Of a stretch of 64,000 nucleotides of DNA, positions 14,774-21,585 are shown piece after piece. Source of the stretch: a virus; IMG/VR virus record IMGVR_UViG_3300044802_000046, positions 1 to 64,000 of that record. One strand, given 5' to 3'. Made by a program: the position numbers and the translations under genes. The notes under the pieces were generated by a model, which saw only the letters and a program-made list of their open reading frames with translations, was not told the DNA's origin and ran no database searches. How positions within the stretch are numbered: position 1 is the first letter of the stretch; every line of letters begins with the position of its first letter.

Positions 14774-16225
14774 ATGGATATTAATTTGGGTAAAATACCA
14801 CCTCAATGCATCGAAATAGAGGAATCTTTACTCGCTGACATTATTGCATTTTCGGATCTATTGGACGAGGCAGTAGATTTGAAGGTAGAATACTTCTATA
14901 AAGATGCGCATCAAAAAATATTCTCCGCTATTCTGGAGCTTAATTCTAGGAATCTCCCAATAGACCTTATGACAGTTTGTGATCAAATGAGTAAAACAAA
15001 CACATTGGATGAAGTTGGGGGGAGATATTTCTTAACTCAGCTAATGAGTGTCGGAGCGGTATATCACAATATTCCTTTTTTTGTCGCCCTTATTAAGGAA
15101 AAGGCTTTTAAGAGAGAGATGATTCGGGTTGGAATGGAGATTGTCAATAAGGCTTATGACGATTTGGTGGATGTTGAGGATTTAATGAGTGAATCGGTAA
15201 ATATGGTCGATGCCGCTTCGAATATTGTATCTACTGAATCGGATAGAGATTTATCTTTCCCAAAATTACTTAAGAAAGCATCTGATCAAGCCCAACAAAG
15301 GGAAATATTGCGTAAAAAAGGAGAGGTTCTTGGGATAAAAACCCCTCTTAAAAAACTAGATCAGTTTACCGGAGGATGGAGAGGGGGTGATCTTATAACT
15401 ATAGGGGCCCGGCCGTCTACTGGTAAAACAGCTCTGGCCGTAGCGATAGCAAAGGAGGATGCGAGGTGTGGTGGGCACCCCAATTTTTATTCTTTAGAAA
15501 CTATTGACGTTAAAATAGCGGATAGGATATTTGCCGGAGAAGCCGATGTGAGCTATGATAATTACACCATGGGCTTGCTAACTCCAGGAGAATGGGTAAA
15601 GCTTTCTAATGCCGAATATAATTTATCTAAAATGGATATAATAATCGACGACGGGTTTGTAGCCTCTATAGATACTATAAAAAGTCGATCTAGGAAGCTT
15701 AAAAAACAAGGAAGGTGTACCATGATTATCATAGATTACTTACAGCTTGTCAAAGAAAATATTAAAGGAGGAAATCGAGAGCAGGAAATTTCAACCATAA
15801 GCAGGAAGTGCAAACAAATGGCTAAGGAATTAAATGTGCCTGTATTTATTTTGGCTCAATTAAACAGGAAGGTTGAAGACAGGCAAAGCAGAAGACCGCA
15901 GATGAGCGACATTAGAGAGTCAGGATCGGCCGAGCAAGACTCTGATTTAGTGATACTTCCGTATAGACCGGCTCAATACGGAATCCTAGAAGACGAAAAC
16001 GGAAACAGTACTGTGGGCAGAGGGATTTTAATCTTGGCTAAAAATAAAGAGGGTGATACCGGTGATATAGATTTTGGTCACAATAAGTCTTTGACTCGAA
16101 TATTCGATGTTGATGATGATCCTTTGCCTATAATAAGCAAAGAAAAAGCTCATCCGGACACAAACACTGCTCCGGGATATTCAATAGAATCAAACAGGGA
16201 TTTAGAATCAAACGAAGATTTTTAA
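14774..16225 (+). CDS. dnaB: Replicative DNA helicase DnaB (483 aa)
   Basis: Full-length DnaB. The N-terminal domain spans residues 8-150 (PPQCIEIEESLLADIIAF; HQKIFSAILELNSRNLPIDL). The RecA-like domain has Walker A GARPSTGKTALA (about residue 211), Walker B MIIIDYLQLV (about 316), and the DIRESGSAEQDSDLV segment near 378 that carries the conserved Arg and acidic residues. It unwinds DNA at the phage replication fork as a hexamer. It lies between a loader-like gene and a DnaA domain IV gene, forming an initiation module. Confidence 0.95.
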   Translation: MDINLGKIPPQCIEIEESLLADIIAFSDLLDEAVDLKVEYFYKDAHQKIFSAILELNSRNLPIDLMTVCDQMSKTNTLDEVGGRYFLTQLMSVGAVYHNIPFFVALIKEKAFKREMIRVGMEIVNKAYDDLVDVEDLMSESVNMVDAASNIVSTESDRDLSFPKLLKKASDQAQQREILRKKGEVLGIKTPLKKLDQFTGGWRGGDLITIGARPSTGKTALAVAIAKEDARCGGHPNFYSLETIDVKIADRIFAGEADVSYDNYTMGLLTPGEWVKLSNAEYNLSKMDIIIDDGFVASIDTIKSRSRKLKKQGRCTMIIIDYLQLVKENIKGGNREQEISTISRKCKQMAKELNVPVFILAQLNRKVEDRQSRRPQMSDIRESGSAEQDSDLVILPYRPAQYGILEDENGNSTVGRGILILAKNKEGDTGDIDFGHNKSLTRIFDVDDDPLPIISKEKAHPDTNTAPGYSIESNRDLESNEDF

Positions 16226-16227
16226 TT

Positions 16228-16836
16228 ATGGAAACTTTAACTATTGAAACCGTAAAAATAGAGGTGGCTAAATTTTTTAACCTTCCAGTCGAAAGACTAT
16301 CGGAAGATACCCGAAAAAAAGAAATTGTAAAGCCGAGACAGATTGCTATGTTTTTATCTAGGGAATTGAAAATAGGGTCTGATGAGTTTATAGGAAGTAG
16401 TTTTAATAGAGATAGGACCTCGGTTGTTCATTCATGTAAAACAGTAGTTTCGGATTGTGCAACAAATAAAAAGTATGCCCATGAATTTGAAGAAATAGAT
16501 GAAAAATTAAAAGTACTATTTAATATCGAGAGATGGAGGCCGATTTATGGGTTCGAAGATTATTACGAAGCATCTAATTTTGGAAATATAAGGTCGGTAA
16601 ACAGGGTTATAAATTTAAAAAATGGATTTAAACTTAAACGTAAAGGAAAAATAAGATCATGTTCTAATGAAATATGTTTAAATTTTAAAGGTAAAATATT
16701 GAGAAGAAATTACTTAAGGTTAATAGCCTCTACCTGGATACCAAATCCTCACAATCTGAGATTTGCAATAAAAAAAGACATTCATGGAAATAATCATATA
16801 GATAACATAGAATGGTCCGATCGTATGCGAAGTTAA
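16228..16836 (+). CDS. DnaA domain IV fused to NUMOD4/HNH remnant (202 aa)
   Basis: Residues about 36-75 (VKPRQIAMFLSRELKIGSDE; SFNRDRTSVVHSCKTV) match the DnaA C-terminal DNA-binding domain, including the signature region RDRTSVVHS, which contacts DnaA boxes. There is no AAA+ domain. Residues about 98-200 are a homing-endonuclease part: a NUMOD4-like WRPIYGFEDYYEASNFGNIR, then LRLIASTWIPNPHNLRF and a degenerate HNH end (HGNNHIDNIEW) without a complete His-Asn-His set. It starts two bases after dnaB. Proteins of the first kind may recruit or block host DnaA. The fusion looks like an endonuclease insertion that kept the frame. Confidence 0.8.
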   Translation: METLTIETVKIEVAKFFNLPVERLSEDTRKKEIVKPRQIAMFLSRELKIGSDEFIGSSFNRDRTSVVHSCKTVVSDCATNKKYAHEFEEIDEKLKVLFNIERWRPIYGFEDYYEASNFGNIRSVNRVINLKNGFKLKRKGKIRSCSNEICLNFKGKILRRNYLRLIASTWIPNPHNLRFAIKKDIHGNNHIDNIEWSDRMRS

Positions 16837-16864
16837 ATAATATATCCCGTATAAACTTATTGAT

Positions 16865-16872
16865 TAAATTTG
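16865..16872 (+). promoter_or_regulatory. Bacteroidota-type -7 box (TAAATTTG)
   Basis: Matches TAnnTTTG, 14 bases before the ATG of the 16886 gene, in a 49-base gap. No good -33 TTTG is seen. Confidence 0.5.
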
Positions 16873-16885
16873 TAAAAACAAATAT

Positions 16886-17275
16886 ATGGCAACATTACAT
16901 ACGATTATCATAGAATTTACGGACGATCCAAATACGATCGACAACCATGGACTAGGAACTTACAAGACTCTTCCCAATGGAAATAAAATCATCAAGGCGT
17001 ATATGAAGAATGGAGACTCGTATAACGAAGCGTTCCTTATAAGCTTACACGAACTTATTGAACAAAGATTAACCGAAATAAGAGGTATTAAAGAAGAGGA
17101 TATAGACGCTTTCGATAGAAAAATAGACCAAGAAGGCGGCGTTGCCGATGAGGCTGGCGACGAACCGAACAGTCCTTACCTCAGAGAACACAGATTTGCC
17201 GAAAATATCGAAAGATTAATGGCATACGAAATGGGCGTTAATTGGCAGGAATATTACAATAATTACCAAGTATAA
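16886..17275 (+). CDS. Conserved phage protein with HELIE motif (129 aa)
   Basis: Beta-rich N-terminus, then SLHELIEQRLTEIRGIKEED near residue 51 and PYLREHRFAENIERLMAYEM near the end. The His-Glu-x-x-Glu and the downstream His and Glu suggest a metal site, reminiscent of zincin-like folds although the second His of HExxH is replaced by Glu. I recall this HEL.E...GI...D.FD pattern in phage proteins of unknown function. The stop overlaps the ATP-grasp start by one base, so the two are likely to work together. Confidence 0.7.
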   Translation: MATLHTIIIEFTDDPNTIDNHGLGTYKTLPNGNKIIKAYMKNGDSYNEAFLISLHELIEQRLTEIRGIKEEDIDAFDRKIDQEGGVADEAGDEPNSPYLREHRFAENIERLMAYEMGVNWQEYYNNYQV

Positions 17276-18558
17276 TGGAAAATTTAAAAGATAAAATAGC
17301 TGTTGTTGCCGATTGTGGCTTATTTGTAGAGTTAGCGCTCACATTAGCTAAGTCATTTAAAAAAGTATATTATTTTACTCCGTGGAATTACGGCGGATTT
17401 CCCGACAGGTTACCAGAACTATCCGGAGTGGGATTCTCCGAGATAACTTCTATTGACTATCTATTCACTACGAACGATAGAAGCACAGACTACAACTTTG
17501 ACAAAGTTGACATTTTCATTTTTCCTGAACTTTACTTTTCTGATATTGAAATCCACCTTCGATCGCTAGGAAAAAGAGTTTGGGGTTCCGCAGATGGACA
17601 ATGGCTAGAACTCGATAGATACGATTCTAAAAAGATTATGACTAAGAGTGGGATGCCAGTTAATAAAACCATTAAGGTAAAGGGGATTTCAAAACTCAAG
17701 GATTACCTCAAGGACCATGACGATTTATACGTTAAAATATCTCATTGGAGAGGCTTAGTTGAAAGTTTCAAGCATGACAATTACAGACTAACCGAGCCTT
17801 TATTGACTAACCTTGAAAATGAGCTTGGGGCCATAAAGGAATCCACTGATTTTATCTTGGAGCAACCAGTAGACTGTATTGTTGAGACGGGGATAGATAC
17901 ATACATAATAGACGGCCAAATACCCGAAAATGTACTATCCGGAATCGAATTAAAAGACCAATGTTATGCCGGAAAGATATTTGAATATAATAAATTGCCA
18001 AAATCGATAAAGTTATGTACTGATAATCTTGCATGGTATTTTAAAGAAAAGCAATACAGGAATTTTTATTCTAATGAAATAAGGATTGATCATAAAAAAG
18101 TGCCATATCTAATAGATTTTACGTGCAGAGCTCCTTCGCCACCTATGCCATTAGTATTAAACATGATGACTAATTTAGCTCAAGCTATATGGTTCGGTGC
18201 AGAAGGGATAATGATTCAACCAAAATATTCTCACGAATACGGAGTTTTACTCATAGGCAACTCCGACTTTCTTCGAGAAAATTTTCTTCCCATATACTTC
18301 CCTGAAGAGATACGGGATAATGTAAAACTTCGTTTTGGAATGAAGCAAAAAGGGACTTACTATTTAATCCCTCAAACAACCCAATCAACAGAAGCAATTG
18401 ATGTTGTTGCGACCGGGGATTCATTTGAAGAATGCTACAAGAAGATTAGAAAATATGCTGAGCAAATAAAAGCTTACGGACTAGTTTTAAATTGCGGCAT
18501 TTTAGACAAAGTGCAAGAGGAATTAGATAAGTCAAGTAAAATAGGCCTCATATTCTAA
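17275..18558 (+). CDS. ATP-grasp enzyme, PurD (GARS)-like (427 aa)
   Basis: The layout follows phosphoribosylamine-glycine ligase-type ATP-grasp enzymes: an N-terminal Rossmann-like part (KIAVVADCGLFVELALTLAK), GKRVWGSADGQWLELDRYDS and KKIMTKSGMPVNKTIKV near residues 103-135, an ATP-binding beta sheet (DLYVKISHWRG; DFILEQPVDCIVETGIDTYI) and a metal-binding-like VPYLIDFTCRAPSPPM. Such enzymes join an acid and an amine with ATP. The substrate is unknown; a small-molecule, peptide or nucleotide modification is possible. Confidence 0.7.
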   Translation: MENLKDKIAVVADCGLFVELALTLAKSFKKVYYFTPWNYGGFPDRLPELSGVGFSEITSIDYLFTTNDRSTDYNFDKVDIFIFPELYFSDIEIHLRSLGKRVWGSADGQWLELDRYDSKKIMTKSGMPVNKTIKVKGISKLKDYLKDHDDLYVKISHWRGLVESFKHDNYRLTEPLLTNLENELGAIKESTDFILEQPVDCIVETGIDTYIIDGQIPENVLSGIELKDQCYAGKIFEYNKLPKSIKLCTDNLAWYFKEKQYRNFYSNEIRIDHKKVPYLIDFTCRAPSPPMPLVLNMMTNLAQAIWFGAEGIMIQPKYSHEYGVLLIGNSDFLRENFLPIYFPEEIRDNVKLRFGMKQKGTYYLIPQTTQSTEAIDVVATGDSFEECYKKIRKYAEQIKAYGLVLNCGILDKVQEELDKSSKIGLIF

Positions 18559-18559
18559 A

Positions 18560-18575
18560 CATGTTTTATAACATG
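18560..18575 (+). terminator. Weak hairpin after the ATP-grasp gene
   Basis: CATGTT and AACATG form a 6-bp stem with a 4-nt loop one base after the stop codon. There is no U run, so termination is uncertain. A promoter box follows 33 bases later. Confidence 0.35.
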
Positions 18576-18607
18576 CAAAATAATTAGCCATCATCCTTCG
18601 TAATATC

Positions 18608-18615
18608 TACCTTTG
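18608..18615 (+). promoter_or_regulatory. Bacteroidota-type -7 box (TACCTTTG)
   Basis: A good TAnnTTTG match 16 bases upstream of the 18631 start, in the gap after the ATP-grasp gene. A TTAG sequence about 19 bases upstream may act as the -33 element. Confidence 0.6.
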
Positions 18616-18630
18616 TTAAAACAAATAAGG

Positions 18631-18813
18631 ATGGAATCAATTACTACGGACCTTTGTGTCTATTGTCTGGATAAGGCTTGCGAAACCCGCAAAACCGAAT
18701 TGTACGAAGTGGGATTGTGCGAAAAACACAAACATATTACCGATAAAAGTATAAATAAAATAATAGGAAATATAGACACGTATAGTACTAGTGCAAATAA
18801 CCATAAAAACTAA
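18631..18813 (+). CDS. Small zinc-finger-like protein (60 aa)
   Basis: Start at 18631 (MESITTDLCVYCLDKACETR), placed just after the promoter box; an in-frame ATG at 18613 overlaps that box. Cys9, Cys12 and Cys17, then Cys and His residues in VGLCEKHKH, give a probable zinc site. Function unknown. It ends three bases before the HNH-like gene, and the pair may act together. Confidence 0.6.
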   Translation: MESITTDLCVYCLDKACETRKTELYEVGLCEKHKHITDKSINKIIGNIDTYSTSANNHKN

Positions 18814-18816
18814 TCA

Positions 18817-19269
18817 ATGAAAATTTGTACTCATTCAGATTGCAATCGCCCCGTATTCAGTAAAGGCTTTTGCATATACCATTACAAGAAAAAAAGAACA
18901 AGAACTAGTCTAAATAAATTACCTAAAAAGACTGGCGAAGCTGACTTATTTAATAAGATATGGAATAGTAGGCCACATAAGTCAGAATTGAGCGGTATTT
19001 CACTTGAAAGATATGAAGGAACTGAGTATTTCTATTGGATGTTTGCTCATATCCTGGATAAGAAAAACTATCCTTTATTTAGACTTGAAGAGGAGAATAT
19101 AATGATCGTGGAACCGTTTAATGAACATCGATTACTCGACCAAGGATCTTCCGATCAGCGCATTAGTTTCAATAATAATTCAAAGCGTATCGTTAATTGG
19201 GACTTGTTTTATCAGAAAAAGGAGTATTTACTTAAAAAGTATCATGAACATTTAAAACAATTATTATGA
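18817..19269 (+). CDS. HNH/NinG-like zinc-binding nuclease candidate (150 aa)
   Basis: The N-terminal zinc knuckle CTHSDCNRPVFSKGFCIYHY (Cys4, Cys9, Cys19, His22) leads into a basic linker. A core follows with WMFAHILDKKNYPLFRLEEE and NIMIVEPFNEHRLLDQG. His, Asn and His in FAH...NIMI...EHRLLD have the order of an HNH beta-beta-alpha nuclease, and I recall this segment from Bacteroidota phages. A role in recombination or DNA processing is plausible; the catalytic assignment is inference. Confidence 0.65.
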   Translation: MKICTHSDCNRPVFSKGFCIYHYKKKRTRTSLNKLPKKTGEADLFNKIWNSRPHKSELSGISLERYEGTEYFYWMFAHILDKKNYPLFRLEEENIMIVEPFNEHRLLDQGSSDQRISFNNNSKRIVNWDLFYQKKEYLLKKYHEHLKQLL

Positions 19270-19472
19270 GTAATATAATTAAATATGTAATATTTATTAC
19301 TGTTTTAACAGTAATAATTGGGATGTTAGTATTATTAATATTTCCATTAATAGATGTGTACAATACATGTAAAGTATGCATGATAATACCTATTATTTTC
19401 ATGTTAATATTTCTGTCGTTTGGATTTGTATTTATTGCTGAAGTCCTTGACTTAGGTAAAAATAAATTATAA
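19266..19472 (+). CDS. Two-helix membrane protein (68 aa)
   Basis: Two transmembrane helices (VIFITVLTVIIGMLVLLIFP and MIIPIIFMLIFLSFGFVFIA) separated by a short CKVC loop. It overlaps the HNH-like gene by four bases (ATGA). It is the last plus-strand gene of the left block, and its final six bases overlap the end of the convergent minus-strand gene. Role unknown; a holin-like or accessory protein is possible. Confidence 0.65.
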   Translation: MSNIIKYVIFITVLTVIIGMLVLLIFPLIDVYNTCKVCMIIPIIFMLIFLSFGFVFIAEVLDLGKNKL

Positions 19473-20168
19473 TTTAGTGATTAGAATCCCGGCTATAATT
19501 CCGATTGCCCCAGCTTTCAAAGTTGTCCAAAGTGTTTTATTGGTCACCGGAGTCTTTTGATACACTTTCATGGCCGTAGTCTCACTACTCGGATTCAAAT
19601 TAGTTATTAAGGCGTATGGCTTTCTTTTAAACCATCCGTCTGGTTCACTACCTACAACAATACTGTATTCATTGAATATTGAAAGTGAATCTTCAAATAT
19701 ATTTTTACCAAGTTTTATATTTTCATATCTCCATCTACTTGAAATTATCTTCTGGTAGATGGGATATATGAAAGTACTATCGCCTCTATGCTCGACCGTA
19801 CCGCCTATAACAAGGTTAGTCAATGAGTCCTTGAGTATAGATATAGTTTTATCTCTAAAGGCAATGGCGACTTCTACTTCCCTTCTTTTTTTACTTTCCG
19901 ATTTCACCGCGTCCTGGAGTTGTAATATAAGACTGTCGCTAGATTTTAACTGAAGGAAGTATTTATTATTACTGGCTTGTAGTACTTCTGATTTTGATAC
20001 CTGTTGGCCAAGTGAGTTTCGATAAGTAATCATGCTGTCATGGGAAACCTTGTACATATTGTTGATTTCACTAAGCTTCTTATTGCTACTTATAAGCAAG
20101 TGGATTATTATATACAATACAACTCCAATTATTACTATCGCGATAATGCTGTACTTTGAAATCTTCAT
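19467..20168 (-). CDS. Membrane-anchored coiled-coil protein, spanin-like candidate (233 aa)
   Basis: N-terminal transmembrane helix (IIAIVIIGVVLYIIIHLLIS), a long periplasmic-type coiled coil (residues about 30-110, e.g. LQLKSSDSLILQLQDAVKSE), a beta-rich part with WFKRKPYALITNLNPSSE, and a second hydrophobic helix at the C-terminus (AGAIGIIAGILITKL). Bacteroidota phages often carry this FKRKPYA.ITNLNP type near holin-like genes. An inner-membrane spanin or lysis role is inferred from topology and from the next three membrane genes. Confidence 0.65.
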   Translation of the reverse strand: MKISKYSIIAIVIIGVVLYIIIHLLISSNKKLSEINNMYKVSHDSMITYRNSLGQQVSKSEVLQASNNKYFLQLKSSDSLILQLQDAVKSESKKRREVEVAIAFRDKTISILKDSLTNLVIGGTVEHRGDSTFIYPIYQKIISSRWRYENIKLGKNIFEDSLSIFNEYSIVVGSEPDGWFKRKPYALITNLNPSSETTAMKVYQKTPVTNKTLWTTLKAGAIGIIAGILITKL

Positions 20169-20530
20169 TTTCTTTTAATTACAGTCTGGTTTTTATTTGA
20201 ATTTAATAGGTGATCATACACATTTTGCATTAAAGTATGAGTCTCCTCTTGGCTGTCTATAACTGCATCTAATTTTACATGCAATATCGTAAGATCTGTA
20301 ATATCGGCTTTTCTATCAATCTTATCATGGATATCCTTAAGCTCGGCTTTCTTTATTTGCATGGAGAATTTATATAAAAATCCTCCAAATGTAGCCATCG
20401 CCCCGTATCCTAAAACTAGAATATGCTCTTTATTCTCCCATCCAATCTTAAATATCAAAGACCAGATTATAAAACCCGCAGCGCATCCCGCAAACCATGT
20501 TATCATTCCTTGCCAAAAGGATCTTGCCAT
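20165..20530 (-). CDS. Two-helix membrane protein with coiled coil (121 aa)
   Basis: Two transmembrane helices (MITWFAGCAAGFIIWSLIF; VLGYGAMATFGGFLYKF) followed by a charged coiled-coil tail (KDIHDKIDRKADITDLTIL). Such helix-pair plus cytoplasmic tail proteins are common in phage lysis regions as holins or holin partners. It overlaps its neighbour by four bases. Confidence 0.6.
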   Translation of the reverse strand: MARSFWQGMITWFAGCAAGFIIWSLIFKIGWENKEHILVLGYGAMATFGGFLYKFSMQIKKAELKDIHDKIDRKADITDLTILHVKLDAVIDSQEETHTLMQNVYDHLLNSNKNQTVIKRK

Positions 20531-20533
20531 ATG

Positions 20534-20908
20534 CTACTTTTTATAAAAGTCAATAAATAAACTTAGTAATAATAAAAAGGCAATTGATCCCGCAAAAACA
20601 TAACCTTGTAATTTCGAAGTGCAATATTTAATCCAATCTGTAGTTTCGGCATTTATAAGCACTACATTAAACACCACCATCTCTGCAAAGAAAACTATGA
20701 TAGACCAGACTAGTAACGAGCTTAATGTACTATAGGTTAAAGGAAGTAACGTAACAAATATCGCCATTGGAAGCGAGTACATTATTACATAATAATACGA
20801 ACGCCAGAAATTTTTATAAATAAATACTTTGTCTGAGTATATCATGTATACTGAGAACAATACAATGTAAATTATTCCCTCTGCAATTATCTTATCTGTA
20901 ATTCTCAT
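20534..20908 (-). CDS. Multi-pass membrane protein (124 aa)
   Basis: Three to four hydrophobic segments (IIYIVLFSVYMIY; YYVIMYSLPMAIFVTLLPL; LLVWSIIVFFAEMVVFNVVL; GYVFAGSIAFLLLLSLFIDF). No domain recognised. Its position between other small membrane genes makes a holin or antiholin plausible, though it could be an unrelated membrane accessory. Confidence 0.55.
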   Translation of the reverse strand: MRITDKIIAEGIIYIVLFSVYMIYSDKVFIYKNFWRSYYYVIMYSLPMAIFVTLLPLTYSTLSSLLVWSIIVFFAEMVVFNVVLINAETTDWIKYCTSKLQGYVFAGSIAFLLLLSLFIDFYKK

Positions 20909-21213
20909 GGCTTACCTCCGCCTTGTGGAGGATTAGGATCTTGAACTGGCATATCTTCTACTTTTAAATTGTTACTTTCTGACTTTTCTGGTTCTTTTAC
21001 GTCTGGCCCATAATGTCCGTTTTTATTTAAGATAGCTTGATGAGCTAAAAAAGATACGAGGGCGAAACCGCATCCCTTTAAAATAAAAACATAGTCAAAA
21101 TTATGGGACATCAAAGCTTCTTCGAGCAATCCGGCTGCATATGTAATAACTGAAATAACAGCAGCCTTGACGAAGTCCCAAACATTTAACCATAAAAATT
21201 TTGAATGCTTCAT
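20905..21213 (-). CDS. Holin-like membrane protein (102 aa)
   Basis: Start at 21213 (MKHSKFLWLNVWDFVKAAVI); the longer start at 21243 would overlap the upstream gene by 26 bases. Two hydrophobic stretches (FVKAAVISVITYAAGLL; LKGCGFALVSFLAHQAIL) and a hydrophilic Pro-rich tail (VQDPNPPQGGGKP) match the layout of Bacteroidota phage holins. It overlaps the downstream gene by four bases. Confidence 0.55.
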   Translation of the reverse strand: MKHSKFLWLNVWDFVKAAVISVITYAAGLLEEALMSHNFDYVFILKGCGFALVSFLAHQAILNKNGHYGPDVKEPEKSESNNLKVEDMPVQDPNPPQGGGKP

Positions 21214-21217
21214 ATAT

Positions 21218-21544
21218 TTACCATTTTGGTGTACAATATCCAATTAATGTTGATCGAAGGGTTGCGGCATCAGCTATGGCGACCGTCGGCGATGCGGATA
21301 AGGCCCAGCTTGCGGGAACAAGTTCTATAATTGAGTTATTTTTCATAGAATTGTCGATTTGGGTAATGGTATTTATAATAACCATTCCGGTTCCTTCATT
21401 CGAGGTTGTATTGTAATGCGAAACAATGGCCGTGATATTAATCTTTGGAATATCATAGGTTGACATTAAATTACCTGTAGTCTGGCTATACATATCAAAT
21501 GTTATATAGCCTGTATTATTCGTGATAACATTAAGTTTTGCCAT
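21218..21544 (-). CDS. Small hypothetical protein (108 aa)
   Basis: Not recognised. Thr/Ile/Asn-rich, probably all-beta (ITFDMYSQTTGNLMSTYDIP; GTGMVIINTITQIDNSMKN), ending LIGYCTPKW. It is the first gene behind a promoter and precedes the lysis-type genes. It could be a small virion or tail accessory protein. Confidence 0.6.
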   Translation of the reverse strand: MAKLNVITNNTGYITFDMYSQTTGNLMSTYDIPKINITAIVSHYNTTSNEGTGMVIINTITQIDNSMKNNSIIELVPASWALSASPTVAIADAATLRSTLIGYCTPKW

Positions 21545-21561
21545 CTCTTTATTTATTTTTA

Positions 21562-21569
21562 CAAAGTTA
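21562..21569 (-). promoter_or_regulatory. Late-type -7 box (TAACTTTG on minus strand)
   Basis: Plus-strand CAAAGTTA reads TAACTTTG on the minus strand, 17 bases from the ATG at 21544. It would drive the five-gene block 21544-19467. Confidence 0.6.
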
Positions 21570-21585
21570 ACTTATTTTTTAATAG

